64,000 bases of DNA, taken from NCBI RefSeq assembly GCF_040907265.1, contig NZ_JBFOHP010000002.1, forward strand, positions 5,704,001 through 5,768,000. Direction: 5' to 3'. The notes under the pieces were generated by a model. The model was not told the DNA's origin and did not search any database. It saw nothing but the letters and a program-made list of their open reading frames with translations. Both the position numbers and the translations under genes were made by a program. This DNA is from Streptomyces sclerotialus. Its GTDB lineage: Bacteria; Actinomycetota; Actinomycetes; Streptomycetales; Streptomycetaceae. The stretch's first letter is position 1. Every line of letters begins with the position of its first letter. Below are positions 9,663 through 18,210 of the stretch, one piece after another.

Positions 9663-11879
9663 CCGCCCGGCCCGCAGCAGCCACACCGCCCGCCCCGGCA
9701 TCTCCACCTCGGTACCCGCCTCGTACGCCGTGCCCGGCTCCGCCTCCTGGTCCTCGCGCGCGGTGTCGACGAGAAGTTCGTACGAACGGGCCCACGGCGC
9801 ACCCGGAAGGGTGAAGCGGCCCGGTTCGGGCCCGGCGTGCAGGACGACCAGGAAGCTGTCGTCGGTGACCGGCAGCCCCCGCTCGTCCCGCTGCGGGATG
9901 TCCGTCCCGGACAGGAACATGCCCAGCCCGGTGGCGGGCGCGTACCAGTCGCCCGCCGTCATCTCCGTCCCCGCGGGCGTGAACCACGCCAGGTCCCGCA
10001 GTCCGTCCGGGCCGTTCGGGCGGCCCGAGAAGAAGGCCCGCCGGCGCAGTACCGGATGTGCCCGGCGCAGTGCGATCAGCCGGGAGACCAGCTCGGTCAG
10101 CGGCCGCCACTCCGGGTCCTCGGCCAGCGACCAGTCCAGCCAGCCCAGCTCGTTGTCCTGGCAGTAGCCGTTGTTGTTGCCGTGCTGGGTGCGGCCCAGC
10201 TCGTCGCCCGCGACCAGCATCGGCACGCCCGTGGAGAGCAGCAGCGTGGTGAGGAGGTTGCGCAGCTGGCGGCGGCGGAGCGCGCGGATGTCCGGGTCGT
10301 CGGTCTCGCCCTCGGCGCCGCAGTTCCAGGAGCGGTTGTCGTCCGTGCCGTCCCGGTTGCCCTCGCCGTTGGCCTCGTTGTGCTTGTGCTCGTAGGAGAC
10401 CAGGTCGCGCAGGGTGAAGCCGTCGTGCGCCGTGACGAAGTTGACCGAGGCCTGCGGGCGGCGGCCGCCCCAGGCGTACAGGTCGCTGGAGCCGGACAGC
10501 CGGTAGCCCAGGTCCCGGACGTCGTGCTGCGCGCCGCGCCAGAAGTCCCGCACGGTGTCGCGGTACCGGTCGTTCCACTCCGTCCACAGCGGCGGGAAGG
10601 CGCCGACCTGGTACCCGCCCATGCCCACGTCCCACGGCTCGGCGATCAGCTTCACCCGGCGCAGCACCGGGTCCTGCGCGATCACCGCCAGGAACGGCGA
10701 GAGCATGTCCACGTCGTGCATGGAGCGGGCCAGCGCCGCCGCCAGGTCGAAGCGGAAGCCGTCCACGCCCATCTCGGTGACCCAGTAGCGCAGCGAGTCG
10801 GTGATCAGGCGCAGCACGTTGGGCTGCACCACGTGCAGGGTGTTGCCGCAGCCGGTGTAGTCGGCGTACCGGCGCGGGTCCTGGGCGAGGCGGTAGTAGC
10901 CGCGGTTGTCTATGCCGCGCAGGGACAGCATCGGGCCCATCTCGTTCGCCTCGGCCGTGTGGTTGTAGACCACGTCGAGGATGACCTCGATGCCCGCCGC
11001 GTGCAGCGCGCGCACCATCCGGCGGAACTCGCCCACCTGCTGGCCGCGCGTCCCCGAAGCGGCGTACGCGGCGTGCGGCGCGAAGTAGCCGATGGAGTTG
11101 TAGCCCCAGTAGTTGCGCAGCCCGCGCCGGAGCAGATGGTCCTCGTGCGCGAACTGGTGTACGGGCAGCAGCTCGACCGCCGTCACCCCGAGGCGGGTCA
11201 GATGCCCGATCGCGGCCGGATGCGCGAGACCGGCGTACGTACCGCGCAGATGCTCGGGGACGTCCGGGTGCCGCTTGGTGAAGCCCCGCACGTGCAGCTC
11301 GTAGATCACCGAATCGGCCCATGGCGTCTTCGGGCGGCGGTCGTCCTCCCACTCGTCGCCCGGCGCGTCGTCGTGCACCACCACGCCCTTCGGGACGTGC
11401 GGCGCGGAGTCCCGGTCGTCGCGCACCGTGTCCGCTATGTGCTGCTCGGGCCAGTCCCGCACGTGCCCGTACACCTCCGGCGGCAGCCGGAAGTCCCCGT
11501 CGACCGCGCGGGCGTACGGGTCGAGCAGCAGCTTCGCCGGATTCCAGCGGGCGCCGGTCCACGGGTCCCAGCGGCCGCGCACCCGGTACCCGTACCGCGT
11601 CCCCGGCAGCACACCGGGGACGAAGCCGTGCCAGATCTCGTGCGTCAGCTCGGTGAGCGGATACCGGGTCTCGGCCCCCGCGTCGTCGAAGACGCAGACC
11701 TCCACCGCCTCGGCACCCGCCGACCACAGCGCGAAGTTGGTGCCCGCGACGCCGTCCGGGCCGCTGCGGAACCGTGCCCCGAGCGGCTGCGGACTCCCGG
11801 GCCGCACCGTGACCGTGCCCGTGGCCGGTCTCGCCCGGCCCTCGTCCGGCAGTGCCTCCTGCTCAAGTGCGCTCGACAC
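9660..11879 (-). CDS. glgX: Glycogen debranching enzyme (GH13, GlgX type)
   Basis: Hydrolyses alpha-1,6 branches of phosphorylase-limit glycogen; 739 residues. An N-terminal CBM48-like domain (about 28-150) precedes the GH13 barrel with the four conserved regions: DVVYNH (302-307), GFRFD with nucleophile D378, acid/base E414 in AEPWDVG, and D486 in TAHDGFTL. The GTG start at 11879 was preferred over a longer reading because GGGAGG stands 7 nt upstream and the extension is Arg-rich with no homology character. A start nearer the CBM48 domain cannot be excluded. It is divergent from the L,D-transpeptidase gene across 165 bp and functions with glgP, which is nearby but not in the same operon. Confidence 0.93.
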   Translation of the reverse strand: MSSALEQEALPDEGRARPATGTVTVRPGSPQPLGARFRSGPDGVAGTNFALWSAGAEAVEVCVFDDAGAETRYPLTELTHEIWHGFVPGVLPGTRYGYRVRGRWDPWTGARWNPAKLLLDPYARAVDGDFRLPPEVYGHVRDWPEQHIADTVRDDRDSAPHVPKGVVVHDDAPGDEWEDDRRPKTPWADSVIYELHVRGFTKRHPDVPEHLRGTYAGLAHPAAIGHLTRLGVTAVELLPVHQFAHEDHLLRRGLRNYWGYNSIGYFAPHAAYAASGTRGQQVGEFRRMVRALHAAGIEVILDVVYNHTAEANEMGPMLSLRGIDNRGYYRLAQDPRRYADYTGCGNTLHVVQPNVLRLITDSLRYWVTEMGVDGFRFDLAAALARSMHDVDMLSPFLAVIAQDPVLRRVKLIAEPWDVGMGGYQVGAFPPLWTEWNDRYRDTVRDFWRGAQHDVRDLGYRLSGSSDLYAWGGRRPQASVNFVTAHDGFTLRDLVSYEHKHNEANGEGNRDGTDDNRSWNCGAEGETDDPDIRALRRRQLRNLLTTLLLSTGVPMLVAGDELGRTQHGNNNGYCQDNELGWLDWSLAEDPEWRPLTELVSRLIALRRAHPVLRRRAFFSGRPNGPDGLRDLAWFTPAGTEMTAGDWYAPATGLGMFLSGTDIPQRDERGLPVTDDSFLVVLHAGPEPGRFTLPGAPWARSYELLVDTAREDQEAEPGTAYEAGTEVEMPGRAVWLLRAGR

Positions 11880-12044
11880 GTGGCAGCCTCCCGCGGCTCG
11901 CGACTCGATCGGGCGGTGCCGTACACGGCGTCCCGGCCGCGCGTGTGGACGTGCCCTCCCGGCAATCCTTCCCTGCACCCTTCCTTCCCCGAACCGGTCG
12001 GGGCGTCACGTTTCCCCACGAAGGGAGCGCTCGTTGAGACCACC

Positions 12045-13262
12045 GTGACCAACCGATCCCTGACGTACCGACCGATCCGGCGTCCCTGGACGGCCGCCGT
12101 GCCGCTGCTCACGGGCGCCGCCCTGCTCGCCGGCTGCCAGGGGCCCGGCGGGTGGACGTCGGACGCGCCGCGCGCCCTGCGGGAGGCCGTCCGGGTGCTG
12201 CCGGGCGACGGCGCACGCGGCGTACCCGCCGGGCGCCGCATCGAGGTACGGGTGCCCGACGGACGGCTGGAGCGGGTCGAGGTCACCCGGGCGGGGGACA
12301 CCGGCAGCGAACCGGTGCCGGGCCGGCTCTCCCGCGACGGGCTCAGCTGGCGCTCGGCCGGCGCCCCGCTCGCGCTCGCCTCCCGGTACACCGTCGAGGC
12401 CGTGGCGCTGGACGGCCACGGGCGGCGTACAGCCCGCCAGACCTCGTTCACCACGTACGTCCCCGAACACCGCATCGTCGGCTTCTTCCGCCCCGAACAC
12501 CGCTCCACCGTCGGCACCGGGATGATCGTCTCCTTCGACTTCAACCGCCCGGTGCGCGACCGGGCCGCCGTCGAGCGCGCCGTCTCCGTCACCGCGCGCC
12601 CCGCCGTGACCGTCGCGCCGCACTGGTTCGGCACCCGCCGGCTGGACTTCCGCCCCCGCGAGCCGTGGCGGCCCGGTACCGAGGTCACGATGGCCCTGCG
12701 GCTGCGGGACGTCCGTGCGGCACCCGGGGTGTACGGGGTCCAGCGGAAGACCGTCCGCTTCAGGATCGGCCGGGATCAGACCAGCGTTGTTGACGCGGCC
12801 GCGCACACCATGACGGTACGGCGCGCCGGGAAGCCGCTCGCCACCCTGCCGGTCACCGCGGGCGACCAGGGCAACCCGACGTACAACGGCCGGATGGTGA
12901 TCCTCGAACGGCATCCGATGACCCGGATGGACGGCGGCACGGTCGGCTTCGGGGGCGAGTACGACATCCCCGATGTGCCGCACGCACTGCGCCTGACCAC
13001 CTCGGGCACGTTCCTGCACGGGAACTACTGGGCGTCCAGGAACACGTTCGGCGTCGCCAACACCAGTCACGGCTGCGTCGGGCTGCGGGACGAGCAGGGC
13101 GGCAGCCCGTACACCCCGGCGGGCTGGTTCTACCGCAACTCGCTCGTCGGCGACATCGTGGAGGTGGTCCGCTCCCAGGACACGACGGTGGCACCGGACA
13201 ACGGGCTGGGTGGCTGGAACATGCCGTGGCGCGAGTGGCTGCGGGGCTCCGCCGTCCGCTGA
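12045..13262 (+). CDS. L,D-transpeptidase lipoprotein (YkuD), copy 1
   Basis: Cell-wall enzyme that makes 3-3 (mDap-mDap type) peptidoglycan cross-links or attaches proteins; 405 residues. The lipoprotein signal ends in LLAGC with lipid-anchor Cys 31. Ig-like domains follow (containing LPGDGARGVPAGRRIEVRVPDG and a second repeat), then a YkuD catalytic domain ending in SHGCVGLRD with nucleophile C344 and H342. GTG at 12045 gives a normal lipoprotein signal, but the nearest purine-rich site (AAGGGAG) is about 17 nt away, so the start is uncertain by a few codons. It is followed by a second gene of the same architecture. Confidence 0.9.
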   Translation: MTNRSLTYRPIRRPWTAAVPLLTGAALLAGCQGPGGWTSDAPRALREAVRVLPGDGARGVPAGRRIEVRVPDGRLERVEVTRAGDTGSEPVPGRLSRDGLSWRSAGAPLALASRYTVEAVALDGHGRRTARQTSFTTYVPEHRIVGFFRPEHRSTVGTGMIVSFDFNRPVRDRAAVERAVSVTARPAVTVAPHWFGTRRLDFRPREPWRPGTEVTMALRLRDVRAAPGVYGVQRKTVRFRIGRDQTSVVDAAAHTMTVRRAGKPLATLPVTAGDQGNPTYNGRMVILERHPMTRMDGGTVGFGGEYDIPDVPHALRLTTSGTFLHGNYWASRNTFGVANTSHGCVGLRDEQGGSPYTPAGWFYRNSLVGDIVEVVRSQDTTVAPDNGLGGWNMPWREWLRGSAVR

Positions 13263-13487
13263 CCGCGGCCCTCCGACGGGCCCCGGCCGCACTCTTATCC
13301 GGCCGAGTTGACCGCCCGCCGAAACCCCAGCCGTACGTCCCGCACCACGCCCACCAGTCGGTACGAAACGGTGACATGTCCGGGGAGTCCCCACCCGTAC
13401 GCAGTGTGGTTATCTGGCGGCAGGCGCGCGCGTGGCCCGTGCCGCGCGCCGCGGATGCGGGCCGTGCGAGGGGAAAAGAGGCCAGTC

Positions 13488-14732
13488 TTGGACGTGCAGC
13501 CGATATGGGGGGCGCCGCGGGAGCGGTTTCGGCGGCGGCAGGGGGGAAAGGTCCTGCTCGCTCCGGTGCTCGGGGCGCTGATGGTGCTGGTGGCCGCGTG
13601 CGGGGGCAGCGGTGACGACGAGGGGGACAAGGGCGGCAAGGACGCGCCGTCGCAGGCAGCGGTGAAGATATCGCCGAAGGACGGCGCCGAGGGCGTCGCC
13701 ACGAGCGGCGCCCTGAAGGTGACGGTGGACAAGGGCACGCTGAAGTCCGTGACGGTCAAGGACCGCAAGGGCAACGCCGTCAAGGGCAGGCTCTCGAAGG
13801 ACGGCAGTGTCTGGCAGCCGGCGGGCCACCTGACCAACGCGACGGAGTACACCGTCGACGCGGTGGCGAAGGACTCCGAGGGCCGTGAGGCCGCCGAGCA
13901 CGCCGACTTCACCACCCTGACCCCGAAGAACACCTTCATCGGGCGCTACGTGCCGGAGGACGGGCAGACGGTCGGCGTCGGGATGCCGGTGGATGTCCGC
14001 TTCACCCGTGGCATCACCGACCGGAAGGCGGTCGAGGACGCGATCGAGGTGACGGCCGAGCCGTCGGTGCCCATCGACGGCCGCTGGTTCGGCAACGACC
14101 GCCTGGAGTTCCGCCCCGAGAAGTACTGGAAGCCGGGTACGAAGGTCACGGTCTCCCTGAACCTCAACGGCGTCGAGGGCCGTCCCGGGGTGTACGGGAC
14201 GCAGAACAAGAAGCTCACCTTCACCGTCGGCCGCAGCCAGATCAGCACGGTGGACGCGGCGTCGCACCGGATGACCGTGGTCCGCGACGGCAAGAAGATC
14301 AAGACGCTGCCGGTCACCGCGGGCGCGCCGGGCACCGAGACGTACAACGGCAAGATGGTGATCAGCGAGAAGCACGCGATGACGCGGATGAACGGCGAGA
14401 CCGTGGGCTTCGGCGGCGAGTACGACATACCCGACGTGCCGCACGCGATGCGGCTCAGCGACTCCGGCACCTTCATCCACGGCAACTACTGGTCCGGGCA
14501 GTGGACGTTCGGCAACCGCAACGCCAGCCACGGCTGCGTGGGCCTCTTCGACTACCGGGGCGGCAGCACGTCCACGCCCGCCGGGTGGTTCTACAACAAC
14601 TCGCTGATCGGCGACCTGGTCGTCGTCAAGAACTCCCACGACCGCACCATCCAGCCCGAGAACGGGCTGAACGTGTGGAACATGCCGTGGGAGGAGTGGA
14701 AGAAGCCGCAGCCGGCCGAGGCGTCGAAGTAA
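13488..14732 (+). CDS. L,D-transpeptidase lipoprotein (YkuD), copy 2
   Basis: Second L,D-transpeptidase, 414 residues from a TTG start that has AAGAGG 6 nt upstream; a GTG two codons later is an alternative. Lipobox LVAAC with Cys 38, Ser/Gly/Asp/Lys linker, Ig-like domains, YkuD domain with SHGCVGLFD and nucleophile C350. It shares domain order and many motifs with the preceding gene (FGGEYDIPDVPHA, GWFY.NSL.GD), so the pair is a tandem duplication. The gap of 225 bp suggests separate promoters. Copy 2 is Lys/Asp-rich where copy 1 is Arg-rich, hinting that they have diverged in charge. Confidence 0.92.
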   Translation: MDVQPIWGAPRERFRRRQGGKVLLAPVLGALMVLVAACGGSGDDEGDKGGKDAPSQAAVKISPKDGAEGVATSGALKVTVDKGTLKSVTVKDRKGNAVKGRLSKDGSVWQPAGHLTNATEYTVDAVAKDSEGREAAEHADFTTLTPKNTFIGRYVPEDGQTVGVGMPVDVRFTRGITDRKAVEDAIEVTAEPSVPIDGRWFGNDRLEFRPEKYWKPGTKVTVSLNLNGVEGRPGVYGTQNKKLTFTVGRSQISTVDAASHRMTVVRDGKKIKTLPVTAGAPGTETYNGKMVISEKHAMTRMNGETVGFGGEYDIPDVPHAMRLSDSGTFIHGNYWSGQWTFGNRNASHGCVGLFDYRGGSTSTPAGWFYNNSLIGDLVVVKNSHDRTIQPENGLNVWNMPWEEWKKPQPAEASK

Positions 14733-14764
14733 CCGGACGGCGCACGGCAGGCGGGCGGCAGGAG

Positions 14765-14809
14765 GGCGGTGCGGGCAGGCAACGCGCCGTACCGCCCGCC
14801 CGCACCGCC
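14765..14809 (+). terminator. Hairpin terminator after L,D-transpeptidase copy 2
   Basis: 12-bp perfect stem (14765-14776 with 14798-14809, GGCGGTGCGGGC and complement) around a 21-nt loop, 33 bp after the stop codon. Confidence 0.55.
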
Positions 14810-14860
14810 GTCCGCCGCACTGTGACCAAGTGCACCGGCGCCCTCCGCGTGAACGGCCAT

Positions 14861-14866
14861 TAACCT
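14861..14866 (+). promoter_or_regulatory. -10 box TAACCT, leaderless start of enoyl-CoA hydratase
   Basis: TAACCT lies 6 nt before the ATG at 14873 and there is no Shine-Dalgarno sequence, so transcription probably begins at the A of the start codon. No clear -35 was seen. Confidence 0.5.
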
Positions 14867-14872
14867 GCCTGC

Positions 14873-15640
14873 ATGACTGTGAACTTCGAGGTCGCCGACG
14901 GGGTCGGCACCGTCCGCCTGGACCGCCCGCCCATGAACGCGCTGGACACCGCCACCCAGGACCGGCTGCGTGAGCTGGCCGAGGAGGCCACCCGCCGCGA
15001 CGACGTCCGCGCCGTCGTCATCTGGGGCGGCGAGAAGGTGTTCGCGGCCGGCGCGGACATCAAGGAGATGCAGGTGATGGACCACGCGGCGATGGTCGCC
15101 CGGTCCAAGGCCCTGCAGGACTCCTTCACCGCGGTCGCCCGCATCCCCAAGCCCGTCGTCGCCGCGGTGACCGGGTACGCGCTCGGCGGCGGCTGCGAGC
15201 TCGCGCTCTGCGCCGACTTCCGTATCGCGGCGGAGGACGCGAAGCTCGGCCAGCCCGAGATCCTGCTCGGCCTGATCCCCGGCGCGGGCGGCACCCAGCG
15301 CCTCGCCCGCCTCATCGGCCCCTCCAAGGCGAAGGACCTCATCTTCACCGGCCGTCAGGTGAAGGCCGACGAGGCGCTCACCCTCGGGCTGGTGGACCGT
15401 GTGGTTCCCGCCGAAGAGGTGTACGCGCAGGCGCACGCCTGGGCGGCCCGGCTCGCCGCGGGCCCGGCGATCGCGCTGCGGGCCGCGAAGGAGTCGGTGG
15501 ACGCCGGTCTGGAGACCGACCTCGACACCGGACTGACGATCGAACGCAACTGGTTCGCAGGTCTGTTCGCCACAGAGGACCGCGAGACGGGCATGCGCAG
15601 CTTCGTCGAGGAGGGCCCGGGCAAGGCCAAGTTCCGCTGA
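14873..15640 (+). CDS. Enoyl-CoA hydratase/isomerase (crotonase family)
   Basis: 255-residue crotonase-fold enzyme that hydrates trans-2-enoyl-CoA in fatty-acid or related acyl-CoA breakdown. Oxyanion-hole segments are AAGADIKEM (58-66) and ALGGGCEL (103-110). The two catalytic glutamates of true hydratases appear conserved (E109 in GGCELAL, E129 in QPEILLG), which favours hydratase over isomerase. Length is normal for the family. The gene looks monocistronic and leaderless. The physiological substrate cannot be read from the sequence. Confidence 0.92.
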   Translation: MTVNFEVADGVGTVRLDRPPMNALDTATQDRLRELAEEATRRDDVRAVVIWGGEKVFAAGADIKEMQVMDHAAMVARSKALQDSFTAVARIPKPVVAAVTGYALGGGCELALCADFRIAAEDAKLGQPEILLGLIPGAGGTQRLARLIGPSKAKDLIFTGRQVKADEALTLGLVDRVVPAEEVYAQAHAWAARLAAGPAIALRAAKESVDAGLETDLDTGLTIERNWFAGLFATEDRETGMRSFVEEGPGKAKFR

Positions 15641-15841
15641 ACGGTTCGGTGTTGCCGGTGCGGAAGGGACGCGTTCCCCGGTTGCGTGCCCCTTGCGGGC
15701 GAATGAGGGGCGGCTCAAGGCAGCCTTAAGGCAGCCGGTGCGCGCGGGCCCGACGGTCAGCTACGGGCAGGGCTCCCGTGCAGGTCAGGTGGGTCGTACG
15801 GGCCGGTTGACTGCCGTTGGCATATGTCCGGAGGGGGCAGT

Positions 15842-15879
15842 GGAACCGCGGATTCCGGGAGACCGATTCCCGCGGTTCC
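15842..15879. promoter_or_regulatory. Hyphenated palindrome upstream of the anti-sigma-type ATPase gene
   Basis: Perfect 10-bp arms GGAACCGCGG (15842-15851) and CCGCGGTTCC (15870-15879) with an 18-nt loop, 38 bp before the ATG at 15917. It could be an operator or a leader hairpin; it is not placed like a terminator. The rest of 15641-15841 shows only a short AAGGCAGCC direct repeat near 15718. Confidence 0.4.
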
Positions 15880-15916
15880 GCCCCCGTACCGCACCGGTTG
15901 CGTCCATGATGGTGGC

Positions 15917-16465
15917 ATGGCGGGCCTCGAAGGTAGGGAGCAGCCGCAGCCGCGCATCGGGACGGCTGCCATGCGCTGGGTCCTGCCCGCCCAGGACATG
16001 GAGGGGGAGAGGGCCAGGGTGACGGCTGCCGCTCGGGGTGACGGGGCGTCAAGGGCGCTCGATCTCATCGGCGACCCCGCCAACGAGGAGGTGCGGCTCC
16101 CCTCGCGCCCCGAATCCGCCGCCACCGCCCGGCGGTTGACGCAGTCCGTGCTGCTGAAGCAGTGGTCGCTGACGCCCCAGCTCGCCGAGCACGCCGTACT
16201 GCTCGTCTCGGAACTGGTCGGCAACGCGGTGCGGCACACCGGCGCCCGGACGTTCGGGCTGCGGATGCTGCGCCGGCGCGGCTGGATCCGGGTCGAGGTG
16301 CGCGACCCGTCGCGCGGGCTGCCCTGCCTGATGCCGGTGCACGAGATGGACGTGAGCGGCCGGGGGCTCTTCCTCGTGGACAAGCTCTCCGACCGCTGGG
16401 GCGTCGATCTGCTGCCGCGCGGCAAGACGACGTGGTTCGAGATGCGGGTGACGGACCGCGCGTGA
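15917..16465 (+). CDS. ATP-binding anti-sigma-factor-type regulator (GHKL/HATPase_c, RsbW-like)
   Basis: 182-residue protein with a C-terminal GHKL ATPase fold like SpoIIAB/RsbW. N-box SELVGNAVRHT (98-108), then VEVRDPS and GRGLFLVDKLSDRWGV. Streptomyces has dozens of such single-domain proteins that bind sigma factors or anti-anti-sigma proteins, or act as kinase-like modulators. The partner is not encoded next door. The ATG at 15917 was chosen because MAGLEG is the usual N-terminus of this orthologue group as I remember it; the frame is open further upstream. The N-terminal 60 residues are low complexity. A strong terminator follows. Confidence 0.85.
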   Translation: MAGLEGREQPQPRIGTAAMRWVLPAQDMEGERARVTAAARGDGASRALDLIGDPANEEVRLPSRPESAATARRLTQSVLLKQWSLTPQLAEHAVLLVSELVGNAVRHTGARTFGLRMLRRRGWIRVEVRDPSRGLPCLMPVHEMDVSGRGLFLVDKLSDRWGVDLLPRGKTTWFEMRVTDRA

Positions 16466-16506
16466 GGCCGCGGCGGCGGGCCGGGGCGCCGGTGCCCGGA
16501 AACGTG

Positions 16507-16546
16507 ACTGGGGCCCTTCCGCGCGGTCGGCGGAACGGGCCCCAGT
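16507..16546 (+). terminator. Hairpin terminator after the anti-sigma-type gene
   Basis: Arms ACTGGGGCCC (16507-16516) and GGGCCCCAGT (16537-16546) pair perfectly and extend inward imperfectly (TTCCGC with GCGGAA), about 42 bp past the stop. Beyond it, 16547-16922 (376 bp) holds no convincing gene: only short shadow frames and, presumably, the promoter of the thiol-redox cluster. Confidence 0.75.
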
Positions 16547-16922
16547 AGTCGCGCGCCGACGGGCGGAAGGGGTGTGCCCACGGCGCCGGTACGACCTCGC
16601 CCGGGTCAATGGGGGTCGTTGCCCCGACTATGGCAGGCGGGGCAGGCAGCTGCCAAAGGTGCATAGCGTGGCATATCGGGCGTATGGGTGTTAACTCGCG
16701 GCTGATCCAAGGTGAGTTGCGCCACCGGCCTTGCAAACACCGTTCCCGCGCGGGTGATCGCTGAGTAAATACCGGGACCGGCTGATGGTTATGCGGCCCG
16801 GCCGGACGCTGGTGCACGGGACCGCCGTTCCCTCGTGGGAGCGCGCCGTGCCGGTCCGTAGGATGGGGCGCCGAGGCCGCTCGCCCCTGGGCGGCACCGG
16901 ACACCGGGGAGGGAGCGGCCGT

Positions 16923-17339
16923 ATGCGAGCGACAGGGCGTACGCACCGCTCGGCGGCCTGGACGCTGCTGGTCCTCCTGGCGGTGGTCTTCGCGCCGCTG
17001 CTGTGCCGGACGGGCGGCGCCGCACCGGCAGCGGCGGCCCCGCAGCACCCGGTCACCGCCCCGCACGCGACGGCGGACGGCCACCTGCTGACCGCCGTCC
17101 CGGACCCCGCGCCCGTCGCCACGTCCGCCCCCAAGAGGTGCTCGCAGCACGACGCGCCCGGCTCCGGCGAGAGCGCGCCCGCACCCGCCACGCACCGCGG
17201 GGAGCCGCTCGCCGCCCCGGCGGCCGCGCCCGTCCCGTACCTCGGCCACGCCCCCGCGTGCTGCGCGCTCGCCCGGCCGCCCACCGGCCCAGCGCCCGCC
17301 ACCGATCCCTGCGCCCTCCTGCCCGTACTGCGGATATAG
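16923..17339 (+). CDS. Small secreted or membrane-anchored Ala/Pro-rich protein, function unknown
   Basis: 138 residues: basic N-terminus, one hydrophobic segment (about 12-27), then an Ala/Pro/His-rich body with scattered Cys (C28, C73, C113, C114, C120) and the tail LLPVLRI. ATG at 16923 follows GGGAGGGAG at about 7 nt. I do not recognise the family. It is immediately upstream of the DsbA-like gene and has several extracytoplasmic cysteines, so it may be a substrate or partner of the thiol machinery. That is inference from position only. Confidence 0.55.
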   Translation: MRATGRTHRSAAWTLLVLLAVVFAPLLCRTGGAAPAAAAPQHPVTAPHATADGHLLTAVPDPAPVATSAPKRCSQHDAPGSGESAPAPATHRGEPLAAPAAAPVPYLGHAPACCALARPPTGPAPATDPCALLPVLRI

Positions 17340-17442
17340 CGCCGCCCGCGCGCCGGTGCCCCCGCCACCCCGGTGGCCCGGGCGCCCGCGCGCGCCGGTC
17401 GCAGTCCCTCCGTATCCGCATCCGTACACCAGGAGCACACCT

Positions 17443-18210
17443 ATGTCCGCATCCGCTTCGCCGGGCCGCCGCCTCGCGGCCGTCGGCGCGATCCTCGCCC
17501 TCATCGTCGGCCTCGTCGCCATCGGCATCGCGGTCGGCACGGCCGTCGAGGGTGACGGCGGCCGCACGTCCGCCGAGCCCGGCCCCGCCGCCTCCGTCCC
17601 GGAGGGGGACCCCGACGGCCGCCGGCAGATGTACGACGACATCGCCGGGAAGACCTCGCGCCGGGAGAAGGGCGACGCGCTGGCCGTCGGCCGTACCGAC
17701 GCGCCGGTCGTGCTGGTCGAGTACGCCGACTACCAGTGCGGCTTCTGCGGCCGCTTCACCCGCGAGACCCAGCCCGAACTGATCGAGAAGTACGTCGACA
17801 AGGGCGTCCTGCGCATCGAGTTCCGCAACTTCACCCTCTACGGCGAGGACTCCGAGCGGGCGGCCCGCGCGTCCTGGGCCGCCGGGCGGCAGGGCAAGTT
17901 CTGGGAGCTGCACGACGCGCTGTACGCCAAGAGCCGCAAGGGCCCCGCGCTCGCCGAGGACAAGCTCGTCGAGCTGGCGCGTGACAGCGGCGTCGAGGAC
18001 ATCGACCGCTTCCGGCGCGACCTGAGGAGCGACGAGGCGGCCGAGGCGCTGGACCGTGACCAGCAGGAGGGGTACGAGCTCGGCGTGCAGTCCACCCCGT
18101 CGTTCCTGGTCAACGGGGAGCCGATCGCGGGCGCCCAGCCGACCGCCACCTTCACGCAGGCCATCGACGAGGCCGCGGCCCGGGCGAAGGAGAACGGGGG
18201 CGGCAAGTGA
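17443..18210 (+). CDS. Membrane-anchored DsbA-family thiol-disulfide oxidoreductase
   Basis: 255 residues. One N-terminal TM segment (about 11-33) anchors a thioredoxin-fold domain outside the membrane. The active site is C99-G-F-C102 in DYQCGFCGRF, with an inserted helical domain and the cis-Pro loop QSTPSFLVNG. The family (DsbA/BdbD-like, 'thioredoxin domain-containing') oxidises or isomerises disulfides of secreted proteins. AGGAG lies 7 nt before the ATG. It overlaps the next gene by 4 nt (GTGA), so translation of the pair is coupled. Confidence 0.9.
   Translation: MSASASPGRRLAAVGAILALIVGLVAIGIAVGTAVEGDGGRTSAEPGPAASVPEGDPDGRRQMYDDIAGKTSRREKGDALAVGRTDAPVVLVEYADYQCGFCGRFTRETQPELIEKYVDKGVLRIEFRNFTLYGEDSERAARASWAAGRQGKFWELHDALYAKSRKGPALAEDKLVELARDSGVEDIDRFRRDLRSDEAAEALDRDQQEGYELGVQSTPSFLVNGEPIAGAQPTATFTQAIDEAAARAKENGGGK

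Noticed and set aside
9489..12044. N-terminal extension giving a 1257-codon L,D-transpeptidase frame
   Set aside because: The upstream part is the shadow of glgX on the opposite strand; the lipoprotein signal fixes the start near 12045.
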